Source of the DNA: Sulfurimonas sp. HSL-1716
GTDB lineage: Bacteria > Campylobacterota > Campylobacteria > Campylobacterales > Sulfurimonadaceae
DNA length: 64,000 bases
Reading direction: 5' to 3'
NCBI RefSeq assembly: GCF_039645975.1
Contig: NZ_CP147918.1
Location: 868,001-932,000, forward strand
Translations under genes and position numbers: made by a program
Shown: piece by piece, positions 45,166-53,591 of the stretch
Layout: each line of letters opens with the position of its first letter
Position numbering within the stretch: the stretch's first letter is position 1
The notes under the pieces: generated by a model
What the model was told of the DNA's origin: nothing
Databases searched by the model: none
What the model saw: only the letters and a program-made list of their open reading frames with translations

Positions 45166-46158
45166 TTGAAAGAGTGGTATGAAAAAATCAGATCAGCCGA
45201 TAGTGTTGAAGATTTAGAGAATATACGTATAGCTGTTTTTGGGAAAAAAGGTATTTTAGCCGAACAGTTTGAAAAGATGAAGGCTGTGCCAAATGAGCAG
45301 AAGGCATCCTTTGCAAAGGAACTCAATACCCATAAAAGTGAATTGACTTCACTGTTTAACGAACAAAAAATAATTCTGCAGACAAAAGAGCTGCAAGAAG
45401 CGATGAAAGCCGAGGCCATAGATGTCTCTCTTTTCTCGACGACTTCAAGAAAAGGCGCTTTGCATCCCGTGATGGAAACTATGGACAGAATCGTCGAATA
45501 CTTTTCTTCTATGAATTTTTCTGTCGAAACGGGACCGATGGTAGAGGACGATTTTCATAACTTCGAAGCTTTGAACCTGCCGAAATATCATCCGGCGCGC
45601 GATATGCAGGACACCTTTTACTTTAAAGACGAGATGCTTCTTCGTACGCATACTTCGCCAGTTCAGATACGAACGATGCTCAGTACGAAACCGCCTATCC
45701 GTATGATAGCTCCGGGTGCGGTGTTTAGACGCGATTATGACCTGACCCACACACCGATGTTTCATCAAGTCGAGGGGCTGCTGGTGGACGACGCAGGTAC
45801 GGTCTCTTTCGCAAATCTGAAATATATACTAGAAGACTTTTTAAAATATATGTTCGGTGACGTAGATGTGCGTTTTAGACCGAGCTTTTTCCCTTTTACG
45901 GAACCTTCGGCGGAGGTAGACATCTCCTGTATCTTCTGTAAAGGCGAGGGGTGCCGTGTATGTTCTCATACGGGCTGGCTTGAAGTTTTGGGATGCGGAA
46001 TCGTCGATCCGAACGTCTTTAAAGCGGTTGAATATGAAAATGTGAGCGGATACGCATTCGGACTGGGCGTTGAACGTTTTGCAATGCTCATACATCATAT
46101 CGGAGACCTTCGTTCGTTATTTGAGGGAGATGTCAGACTATTGGAGCAGTTTCAATGA
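45166..46158 (+). CDS. pheS: Phenylalanyl-tRNA synthetase alpha subunit
   Basis: Catalytic subunit of the (alpha-beta)2 enzyme that charges tRNA-Phe. The 330-residue protein has an N-terminal coiled coil (about 1-90) that contacts tRNA. Class II motif 2 reads [25 protein letters not shown], and the Cys-rich turn is [18 protein letters not shown]. Motif 3 is [15 protein letters not shown]. The start codon is TTG, seven bases after GGAG, and no better ATG lies in frame. It overlaps pheT by four bases. Confidence 0.97.
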   Translation: MKEWYEKIRSADSVEDLENIRIAVFGKKGILAEQFEKMKAVPNEQKASFAKELNTHKSELTSLFNEQKIILQTKELQEAMKAEAIDVSLFSTTSRKGALHPVMETMDRIVEYFSSMNFSVETGPMVEDDFHNFEALNLPKYHPARDMQDTFYFKDEMLLRTHTSPVQIRTMLSTKPPIRMIAPGAVFRRDYDLTHTPMFHQVEGLLVDDAGTVSFANLKYILEDFLKYMFGDVDVRFRPSFFPFTEPSAEVDISCIFCKGEGCRVCSHTGWLEVLGCGIVDPNVFKAVEYENVSGYAFGLGVERFAMLIHHIGDLRSLFEGDVRLLEQFQ

Positions 46159-48497
46159 TAGTTACAAAAAGTTGGTTAAACGAATTTATAAGTATCGAAG
46201 ATAAATCTACCGAAGAGTTGTGTAAAACACTAAACTCGATCGGTTTAGAGGTAGACAGGGTTGTAGAGTACAAGATCCCAAACAAGATAGTCTTCGGTCA
46301 TGTACTGGAGTGTGAAAAACATCCCGACGCGGATAAGCTCAATGTTTGTAAAGTGGATATCGGGACAAGTATACGCCAGATAGTGTGCGGTGCGGCAAAT
46401 GTAAGAAGAGGTCTTCATGTAGCGGTTGCGACTGTCGGTGCAGAGATGCCGGGCGGACTGAAGATAAAACCCGTAAAGCTTCGCGGAGTCGAAAGCGAGG
46501 GGATGATCTGTTCGGCCGCTGAACTTGGTCTTGCGGATATCGGCGGCGGGATCATCGAATTCGATTCCTCTATAGGCGAGTTCAAGCTCGGTCAGGAGCT
46601 TTGTGAAAACCCGTATCTTCAAGATACCCTCATAGAGATAGAACTAACCGCTAACAGAGGAGATTGTCTGAGTATATACGGAGTGTCCCGTGATCTGTGT
46701 GCTGCTTACAGCCGCCCCCTTAAAAAGATAGATGATGCTCAGGATCAAGACAGACGGATGGGAATCGGAAGAGTCCTTCAGTTTTCTCATACGGACGGAT
46801 TAAACGTCAATCTAAGATACAAGGCGATCGATCTAAAAGATGTCAAGCTTCCTTTTATAGTCACGTTGCGTTTGTCTCAGGTAGAAGAAAAACAGCAGTC
46901 GGATCTGGATGCGATCCTTTTTTACTCCACTTATACGACAGGCGTTATCTTAAGAGCGTATGACTATAACTTCTTTAAAGACAGTGAAGAAAGCGATAAA
47001 AAGATAAAAGTCTCTTTGGCGATGAACGAACTTGGATATGCTTGTATATATGCAAAAGAGGAGGTGGCTTCTATCGTCGGTATAAAACAGTGCGATGTAT
47101 CGAAAATGAGCTCGAACGAGGGCCTTACCATTATCGAAGCAAGCTATATTCCGCCGCATATCATCTCAAAGCAGATGGCAGAGAACAAGATCGAAAACGG
47201 TCCCCTGTTTTACCGTACTTCAAGAGGAAGCGAACCGAAACTGAATATAGGACTTAACTATTTTATAGGTATGTTCGAAGAGTACAGCCAATCGGATATT
47301 TACGGCGGCGATATCGAACTTTGCGACGAGTATGAAGATGTCGTAGTAAGTATCAGCGTAGATGAGATAAACAGTATAATCGGCGCAAATATAGATAAGA
47401 CGACGATCACTAAGATACTTCAAAACCTTGGATTTGATATAGGCAAGTCTCAAGGCAGCAGCTTTGTCGTGTCCGTTCCGAGATACCGCCATGACATAGT
47501 GAACAAACAGGATATCGTCGAAGAGATCGTACGTCTTGTAGGGATAGACAACATCCCGTCCAAACCTTTTACTTTGCGAGAGAAAAACCCGCTTTCAAGC
47601 GGATTCTTCCAATTTAAAAAATTGAGAAAATACAGAAACAGCGCTGCCAGTCAGGGCTTTTTTGAAACGGTGCATTTCGTGTTCAACGAAAAAGCAAAGC
47701 TTAAAGAATACGGTTTTTCTTGTGTGGAGGAGAGTCTGGAGCTTTTAAACCCGATCGTAAACACGCTTGATACAATGCGCCCTACATTGATGCTTGGACT
47801 GCTCAATGCAGCAAGCCTGAATGCAAAATCCGGCTATAAAGACATAAGGCTTTTTGAGGTAGGTTCGGTTTTTTCTCCTTTAAGGGAAGAGTCGATTAAG
47901 ATGGCTTTTATCTATAGCGGAGATGCGGATAAAGACGGAGTCTTGAACAGCGGAAAATCCAAAAAAATGGATTTTGGGACTTTTGTCCAATCGGTCTCGA
48001 ATATAATCGGTGACGTGGCTTTGGTCAAACATGAAACCAGACACAACTTGGCAAATCCGTATCAATGCGCGAAGATACTCATGAACGCTCAAGAGGTCGG
48101 AGAGATATACAAGCTTCATCCGGTTGTTCAAGATGAGTTCGATCTGGACGATACTTTTATCTGCGAGATAGATTTTGACAAACTGTCGTTTGATCTTGTC
48201 GAAGCTAAAGCCTATTCGAAGTATCAGGCTTCTTTTAGAGATCTGAGCGTCCTTGTTCCGAACACTTTGAGCTATAAAGATGTCCAAGAGGTCATATCCC
48301 AAAACAAAACGGAAGAGATCGTTCGTTTTTACCCTGTCGACAAATATATGGACGAAAAGCTCGGTGATAATGCGAGCCTTACTATAAGATTTGTTCTGCA
48401 GTCGCTGACAAAGACACTCGAGGAGGAGGATATCACGTCGACAATGGACACCGTCTTGAATGCATTGAATGAAAAACTGGGGCTTACTCTTAGATGA
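46155..48497 (+). CDS. pheT: Phenylalanyl-tRNA synthetase beta subunit
   Basis: Beta subunit of PheRS. The 780-residue protein contains an EMAP-type tRNA-binding domain (about 40-150; [25 protein letters not shown]) and a B3/4 editing region (about 200-370). A B5 domain (about 395-470), a class II-like core without catalytic motifs and a C-terminal ferredoxin-fold anticodon-binding domain (about 690-780, FRDLSVLVP) follow. The order is the standard one. It overlaps pheS and aroA by four bases each. Confidence 0.96.
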   Translation: MIVTKSWLNEFISIEDKSTEELCKTLNSIGLEVDRVVEYKIPNKIVFGHVLECEKHPDADKLNVCKVDIGTSIRQIVCGAANVRRGLHVAVATVGAEMPGGLKIKPVKLRGVESEGMICSAAELGLADIGGGIIEFDSSIGEFKLGQELCENPYLQDTLIEIELTANRGDCLSIYGVSRDLCAAYSRPLKKIDDAQDQDRRMGIGRVLQFSHTDGLNVNLRYKAIDLKDVKLPFIVTLRLSQVEEKQQSDLDAILFYSTYTTGVILRAYDYNFFKDSEESDKKIKVSLAMNELGYACIYAKEEVASIVGIKQCDVSKMSSNEGLTIIEASYIPPHIISKQMAENKIENGPLFYRTSRGSEPKLNIGLNYFIGMFEEYSQSDIYGGDIELCDEYEDVVVSISVDEINSIIGANIDKTTITKILQNLGFDIGKSQGSSFVVSVPRYRHDIVNKQDIVEEIVRLVGIDNIPSKPFTLREKNPLSSGFFQFKKLRKYRNSAASQGFFETVHFVFNEKAKLKEYGFSCVEESLELLNPIVNTLDTMRPTLMLGLLNAASLNAKSGYKDIRLFEVGSVFSPLREESIKMAFIYSGDADKDGVLNSGKSKKMDFGTFVQSVSNIIGDVALVKHETRHNLANPYQCAKILMNAQEVGEIYKLHPVVQDEFDLDDTFICEIDFDKLSFDLVEAKAYSKYQASFRDLSVLVPNTLSYKDVQEVISQNKTEEIVRFYPVDKYMDEKLGDNASLTIRFVLQSLTKTLEEEDITSTMDTVLNALNEKLGLTLR

Positions 48498-49774
48498 AAA
48501 AAGTAAACGTATATCCTTCAAAAAAATTTGATTTTGAGACCGATAAGATCGCTTCGGACAAGTCAATATCGCACAGATCGGTCATGTTTGCTATGTTGGC
48601 CGAGGGCGAATCCGTGATAAAGAACTTTCTGCGTGCAGAAGATACCATGAATTCATTGGAGATCGTAAAGAATCTCGGAGCAAAAGTACTTGATGACGGA
48701 GAGGTCATAAAGATCAGCTCATCGGGTATACAAGAGAGCGAAAATATTCTTGACTGCGGAAATTCTGGAACGGGAATACGCCTTTTTTGCGGGCTTTTGA
48801 GTTCCGCCAAGGGTCATTTTGTTTTAACGGGCGATGAATATCTCCGCCGCCGTCCTATGAAAAGAGTGACTGCACCGCTTCGCGATATAGGTGCGAAACT
48901 AGACGGAAGAAATGACGGAGATCTGGCGCCCTTAAGTATCAGAGGCGCTTCATTAAAAGCGTTTGATTACAAAAGCAAGATCGCTTCGGCTCAGGTAAAA
49001 AGCGCGATGATTCTTGCGGCTCTCAGATCCGACGGAGTATGTACGTACAGCGAACCGGAACTAAGCCGCGATCATACGGAGAGGATGTTAAAAGGGATGG
49101 GCGCGAATATAAATTCCGAAGATCTCAAGACTACGATCGCTCCGCTTACGAAGCTTTTGTCGCCTTTGGATATACGTGTGCCAGCCGATCCGTCCAGTGC
49201 ATTTTTCTTTGCCGTAGCGGCGGCTATCACTCCAGGTTCTTCCGTTAGGCTTCAGGGCGTCACGTTAAACAAGACCCGCATAGAAGCGTTTAAAGCACTG
49301 GAGCGCATGGGTGCGGATATAACGTATGATCTTAAAGAGGACAAATACGAACCCATAGGCAACATCACGGTAAAATATGCTCCTTTAAAAGCAATAACGG
49401 TTCAAGACAATATCTCCTGGCTGATCGACGAGCTTCCCGCTCTTTCTATCGCTTTTGCATGTGCAAAGGGCGTAAGCACCGTAAAAAATGCCGAAGAATT
49501 GCGTGTAAAAGAGAGCGACAGGATAGCAACGGTCGTAGAAGGTCTGAGATCCTGCGGGATAGAGGTCGATGAGGTAAAAGACGGATACAGTGTAAAGGGC
49601 GGTGAATTGAAAAGTGCCGTGATCAACAGCTATGGCGACCACAGAATCGCTATGAGTTTCATAATCGCAGGACTCAGATGCGGCATGGAAGTCGAAGACA
49701 TAGATTGTATAAAGACTTCGTTTCCGAACTTCTTTGAGCTTTTGCAGAACCTGACGACAATCAAATTTGATTAA
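48494..49774 (+). CDS. aroA: 3-phosphoshikimate 1-carboxyvinyltransferase (EPSP synthase)
   Basis: Sixth step of the shikimate pathway, joining phosphoenolpyruvate to shikimate-3-phosphate. The 426-residue protein has the N-terminal SDKSISHRSVMFAML, the PEP-binding DCGNSGTGIRLFCGLL and DEYLRRRPMKR. The C-terminal lobe has KESDRIATVVEGL and YGDHRIAMSF. All substrate-binding residues I can align are present. It overlaps pheT by four bases. ispH follows after 31 bases. Confidence 0.96.
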   Translation: MKKVNVYPSKKFDFETDKIASDKSISHRSVMFAMLAEGESVIKNFLRAEDTMNSLEIVKNLGAKVLDDGEVIKISSSGIQESENILDCGNSGTGIRLFCGLLSSAKGHFVLTGDEYLRRRPMKRVTAPLRDIGAKLDGRNDGDLAPLSIRGASLKAFDYKSKIASAQVKSAMILAALRSDGVCTYSEPELSRDHTERMLKGMGANINSEDLKTTIAPLTKLLSPLDIRVPADPSSAFFFAVAAAITPGSSVRLQGVTLNKTRIEAFKALERMGADITYDLKEDKYEPIGNITVKYAPLKAITVQDNISWLIDELPALSIAFACAKGVSTVKNAEELRVKESDRIATVVEGLRSCGIEVDEVKDGYSVKGGELKSAVINSYGDHRIAMSFIIAGLRCGMEVEDIDCIKTSFPNFFELLQNLTTIKFD

Positions 49775-49805
49775 TTAATGAAATTTTTGCCCGAAAGATA
49801 ACGAT

Positions 49806-50630
49806 ATGAAACTTGAACTTGCAGAAAACTACGGATTTTGCTTCGGTGTCAAACGTGCCATAAAGATAGCCGAAGAGAATAAAAACTCCGTTACATACGG
49901 ACCGTTGATCCATAATGCAAAAGAGATACAAAGGCTGGACAGCGACTATAAAGTGGGATTGACGGAAGATCTTTCCACGTTTAAAACAGGTGACAAAGCG
50001 GTCATCAGGACGCATGGTATTCCAAAAGCCGAGCTGGAACTTTTAAAAAACGGCGGCGTGGAAGTCGTCGATGCGACATGTCCGTACGTTACCAAGCCTC
50101 AGCAGATATGCGAAGAGATGAGCGAACAGGGGTATGATATCGTTATATTCGGAGATGAAGCCCACCCCGAAATAAAAGGCGTAAAAAGCTACGCCACAAA
50201 AGGTGCGCACGTGGTCACCTCGCCAGAGGATCTGGAAGATCTGAAACTCAAAGAGCGCGTGGCATTGGTGGCTCAAACAACTCGTAAAGTCGAAGAGTAT
50301 CTCCAGATAGCCAACTATCTTATACCAAGACACAAAGAGGTCAGAGTATTCAATACTATCTGCAATGCAACGTTTGAAAATCAGGATGCGGTGAGAAAAC
50401 TGGCAAAAAGAGCCGATGTCATGGTGATAATAGGCGGTAAAAACTCATCGAATACAAAACAGCTCTATAGTATCGCCAAAGAGTACTGCAATGACAGCTA
50501 CCATATAGAGGATGAAAAAGATATAGAGATGTCCTGGTTCGACTCAAAAAAACTATGCGGTATCAGTGCGGGTGCTTCTACGCCCGATTGGATCATTCAA
50601 AAAGTGGTAAATGCCATAGAAAACAGATGA
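49806..50630 (+). CDS. ispH: 4-hydroxy-3-methylbut-2-enyl diphosphate reductase
   Basis: Final step of the MEP isoprenoid pathway, reducing HMBPP to IPP and DMAPP with an iron-sulfur cluster. The three cluster cysteines are C12 (YGFCFGVKRAI), C92 (DATCPYVTK) and C186 (ICNATFENQDA). The substrate-binding His lie in IHNAKE, RTHGIPK and DEAHPEIKG. SAGASTPDWIIQKV ends the protein, which is 274 residues and thus normal. It is the last gene of the pheS-led run. In Campylobacter relatives rpsA usually follows, but here the glycogen operon does. Confidence 0.96.
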   Translation: MKLELAENYGFCFGVKRAIKIAEENKNSVTYGPLIHNAKEIQRLDSDYKVGLTEDLSTFKTGDKAVIRTHGIPKAELELLKNGGVEVVDATCPYVTKPQQICEEMSEQGYDIVIFGDEAHPEIKGVKSYATKGAHVVTSPEDLEDLKLKERVALVAQTTRKVEEYLQIANYLIPRHKEVRVFNTICNATFENQDAVRKLAKRADVMVIIGGKNSSNTKQLYSIAKEYCNDSYHIEDEKDIEMSWFDSKKLCGISAGASTPDWIIQKVVNAIENR

Positions 50631-50887
50631 TCTTCTTTTTTCTGCCGATATCAAAGATATCTCCTGTTTAAAGCGACAAGTGTTTAGATTCGTAACAAAA
50701 AAAAGAACTGAAATCTTATATATATGAAAATTTTTTTTTGTTCATACAAGTAGAATTTTTTAAGATAAGATAATATCAGCTTATTTGTCCGGTAAAACAT
50801 AAGGTGCGCGCAGTTCCCTGATTAAAAGAGTTTGAGAGTATTAAAGTAAGAAGTAGATTTATTTTTTATTACGTAAAATAAATATAT
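50631..50887. other. Intergenic stretch between ispH and the glycogen operon
   Basis: AT-rich sequence without a supportable ORF on either strand. It holds small weak dyads (GATATC twice around AAA near 50650, and ATAAG/CTTAT near 50767-50786) and runs of A and T. No convincing terminator with stem and T-run is seen after ispH, and no tRNA-like fold. The promoter of the glycogen operon follows directly. Confidence 0.4.
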
Positions 50888-50893
50888 TATAAT
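50888..50893 (+). promoter_or_regulatory. -10 element of the glycogen operon promoter
   Basis: TATAAT, 53 bases before the first start codon of the alpha-glucan operon. Transcription would begin near 50900, giving a leader of about 47 bases with a dyad in it. The start is preceded by GTAAGTAAGGTAGATT with AAGG as the ribosome-binding site. Confidence 0.55.
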
Positions 50894-50909
50894 TGACTGC
50901 ATGGAAAGA

Positions 50910-50929
50910 TTGCTAAATAGATTTAGCAA
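50910..50929. promoter_or_regulatory. 20-base dyad in the glycogen operon leader
   Basis: TTGCTAAAT (50910-50918), AG, then ATTTAGCAA (50921-50929): a perfect 9-base inverted repeat. It lies about 10 to 30 bases downstream of the predicted transcription start, a position where a bound repressor would block the polymerase. The two-base centre suits a DNA operator better than an RNA hairpin. Its TAAATAGATTTA core is identical to that of the dyad between sorA and lysR. Confidence 0.55.
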
Positions 50930-50946
50930 AGTAAGTAAGGTAGATT

Positions 50947-52620
50947 ATGAAACTTCACTCCTATGATATCAATCAAAAATTCACCACAAGCATTGCATAC
51001 TTCTCGATGGAGTTTGCTATCGATCAATCCTTGAAGATATATTCCGGCGGTCTGGGGTTTTTATCGGGTTCTCATATGCGCAGTGCATACGATCTAAAAC
51101 AAAACATAGTAGGTATCGGGATATTATGGAGTTTTGGCTACTATGATCAGGTCAGAAATGAAGACCGTACTTTAAGACCGCAGTATACTAGGAAATTCTA
51201 CTATTTTTTAGAAGAGCTTGACGTAAAAGTAAATGTCAAGATACAAAATAAAGACGTTGTTATTAAGGCGTTTTTGCTTCATCCCGACATCTTTGGAACG
51301 GCTCCTATCATCCTTCTTTCGACAGATATCGATGAGAACGATTATCTTTCGCGTACGATCACGCATAAACTTTATGAAGAAAACGAAAGAACAAGGGTTG
51401 CACAGGAGATAGTTCTTGGCATAGGAGGCGTGAGAGTCCTGGAAGCTATCAATAGAAAAATAGATGTCTACCATATGAACGAAGGGCACGCACTTCCTCT
51501 TATATATGAGCTGTACGGCCGTTTCAAGGATGTCGAGACATTAAGAGAACATGTCGTCTTTACCACCCATACGCCAGAAGCCGCCGGAAATGAAATCCAC
51601 GATTTTACTTTTTTGCGGGAGATGGGCTTTTTCAACGGTCTTGACCCGCAAAGTATCCATACTATAAACGGAAATAAGAGCGATGAAAAGTTCAACCTTA
51701 CCGTAGGCGCTTTAAGGACTTCAAAAATAGCCAATGCCGTTTCAAAGATCCACCAGAAAGTAGCAAGCGAGATGTGGGCAGACGTTGCAAACAGATGTGA
51801 AATCATCTCTTTGACAAATGCGCAAAACAAAAAATACTGGACGGATAAAACACTTTTGAGGGCTCTTGACGAGCACGAGGATTATGAGCTTGTCGCAAGA
51901 AAAAAGCACCTCAAAAAGATGCTTTTCGATGAAGTCGTCGACCAGACGGGTAAGATGTTTGATCCTGAGATCTTGACCATCGTCTGGGCAAGAAGATTTG
52001 CCGAGTATAAGCGTCCGGGACTTCTTAAATACGATATGGACAGATTTTTGAAGCTTGTCGAAAACAAAGATATGCCTGTACAGATCATCTGGGCAGGAAA
52101 ACCGTATCCTACCGATCATGGGGCGATCGATATGTTTAATGAACTTATATATATCGGGCACAAGCATAAAAATATCGCGGTTCTTATCGAATATGAACTC
52201 TCTTTGTCCAAACTTTTAAAGCAGGGAAGCGACATTTGGCTGAACACTCCGAGGATCACGAGAGAAGCATGCGGAACCAGCGGTATGACTGCCAGTATGA
52301 ACGGTTCCATTCATTTTTCCATAAACGACGGATGGCATCCGGAGTTCGCAAGAGACGGCAGAAACGCCTTTACCATACCCGAAGTCGATCATAATCTTAA
52401 CGTATCCGAACAGGATAAGATAGATAACAAGAACATGATGGACATCTTAGAGAGCGTCATCGTTCCGACCTATTACGATGATCCCGATAAATGGATAAAG
52501 ATCATGAAAAACGCTATGACCGAAATAGATCTCGAGTTTGATTCGGGAAGGCTTGCAAAAGAGTATTATGAGTTGATGTACGATTATCGGTATGTCAGAA
52601 AAGATGAGGAAATAAAATAA
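50947..52620 (+). CDS. GT35 alpha-glucan phosphorylase-like protein without PLP lysine
   Basis: A 557-residue protein of the short alpha-glucan phosphorylase type, which normally releases glucose-1-phosphate from glycogen. Recognisable blocks are AYFSMEFAIDQSLKIYSGGLG (17-37), VYHMNEGHA (174-182), FTTHTPEAAGNEIHDF (205-220), the phosphate-site RRFAEYKR (349-356) and EACGTSGMTASMNG (440-453). In the last block the family has GTSGMKAAMNG, whose Lys binds pyridoxal phosphate. Here it is T448 (codon ACT, 52288-52290). The TNGVH block also reads TNAQN (290-294). It is the first gene of the operon and overlaps pfkA by one base (TAATG). Phosphorolysis is doubtful. Confidence 0.8.
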   Translation: MKLHSYDINQKFTTSIAYFSMEFAIDQSLKIYSGGLGFLSGSHMRSAYDLKQNIVGIGILWSFGYYDQVRNEDRTLRPQYTRKFYYFLEELDVKVNVKIQNKDVVIKAFLLHPDIFGTAPIILLSTDIDENDYLSRTITHKLYEENERTRVAQEIVLGIGGVRVLEAINRKIDVYHMNEGHALPLIYELYGRFKDVETLREHVVFTTHTPEAAGNEIHDFTFLREMGFFNGLDPQSIHTINGNKSDEKFNLTVGALRTSKIANAVSKIHQKVASEMWADVANRCEIISLTNAQNKKYWTDKTLLRALDEHEDYELVARKKHLKKMLFDEVVDQTGKMFDPEILTIVWARRFAEYKRPGLLKYDMDRFLKLVENKDMPVQIIWAGKPYPTDHGAIDMFNELIYIGHKHKNIAVLIEYELSLSKLLKQGSDIWLNTPRITREACGTSGMTASMNGSIHFSINDGWHPEFARDGRNAFTIPEVDHNLNVSEQDKIDNKNMMDILESVIVPTYYDDPDKWIKIMKNAMTEIDLEFDSGRLAKEYYELMYDYRYVRKDEEIK

Positions 52621-53579
52621 TGGCACTTGCAATAATGTGTTCGGGCGGCGATGCGCCCGGTATGAATCCGGCGATAAAAAAATTTGTTGATTATACGTAT
52701 AAGAAAGGTCAAGATGCCTACCTTATATATGACGGCTTGGACGGTCTCATCGATAACAAAATAAAAAAAGCGGCGCATAAAGATGTTTCGGGAATCGTTC
52801 ACTTCGGAGGTACGATCATCCGCTCTTCGCGTTCGAAAAGATTTTATGAATACGAATATAGAAAACAGGCGTATGAAAACTTGAAAGCTTTGAACATCAA
52901 AGGTTTGGTCGTTTTGGGCGGTGACGGGACATTTCGGGCCATGCAGAAGTTAAGTTCGGAGTTCGATATCAACTTTGTGGGTATTCCAAGCACGATCGAC
53001 AACGATATCTACGGGACGGAGTACTGTCTGGGAGTAGACACCTCCTTAAACGTCATAAGAGATGCTCTGGACAAGATAAGAGATACCGCTTCATCTTTTA
53101 ACCGCGCTTTTTTAGTCGAGGTGATGGGACGCGAATGCGGCTATCTGGCGATAGTATCGGCCATCGTAAGCGGAGCGGAGATCTGTATTATCCCTGAGAT
53201 CGAGTTTCAAAAAGACGCTTTGGAGAGAAGACTGATCCAAGAGATAAAAGAGGGAAGAAACTACATACTGGCGATAATCTCCGAAGGCGCCAAAAAAACC
53301 CCCGAAATCCATAGCTGGATAGAGGAGAAGTTCGGGATGGAGACCAGAGTCAGTATACTGGGGCATATCCAAAGAGGAGGCAGTCCCAGCGTATACGACA
53401 GGATGATGGCTTTTGATTTTACCATCCGTGCGATCGATTACCTTTTGGAGCATAACGATTCCAATAAAGTGGTCGTATATAACAGCGGAAAGTTTGATTT
53501 TATGGAGATAGAAGAGGTCGTGTCAAAGAGATATGAACTTCCAAAGCATTTGATAGATGCGATAAACTATTTAGATTAA
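52620..53579 (+). CDS. pfkA: ATP-dependent 6-phosphofructokinase
   Basis: Phosphorylates fructose-6-phosphate to fructose-1,6-bisphosphate. The 319-residue protein has the N-terminal GGDAPGMN (9-16), GGDGT (100-104) and TIDND (125-129, catalytic D127). MGRECGYLA, EGAKKT and LGHIQRGGSPS follow. G103 and S124 at the positions that are Asp and Lys in pyrophosphate enzymes indicate ATP as donor. Phosphofructokinase is absent from Campylobacter jejuni, so its place inside the glycogen operon suggests that stored glucan is burned by glycolysis here. It is coupled to the phosphorylase-like gene by a one-base overlap. Confidence 0.95.
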   Translation: MALAIMCSGGDAPGMNPAIKKFVDYTYKKGQDAYLIYDGLDGLIDNKIKKAAHKDVSGIVHFGGTIIRSSRSKRFYEYEYRKQAYENLKALNIKGLVVLGGDGTFRAMQKLSSEFDINFVGIPSTIDNDIYGTEYCLGVDTSLNVIRDALDKIRDTASSFNRAFLVEVMGRECGYLAIVSAIVSGAEICIIPEIEFQKDALERRLIQEIKEGRNYILAIISEGAKKTPEIHSWIEEKFGMETRVSILGHIQRGGSPSVYDRMMAFDFTIRAIDYLLEHNDSNKVVVYNSGKFDFMEIEEVVSKRYELPKHLIDAINYLD

Positions 53580-53591
53580 GGAGGAGTCTAT

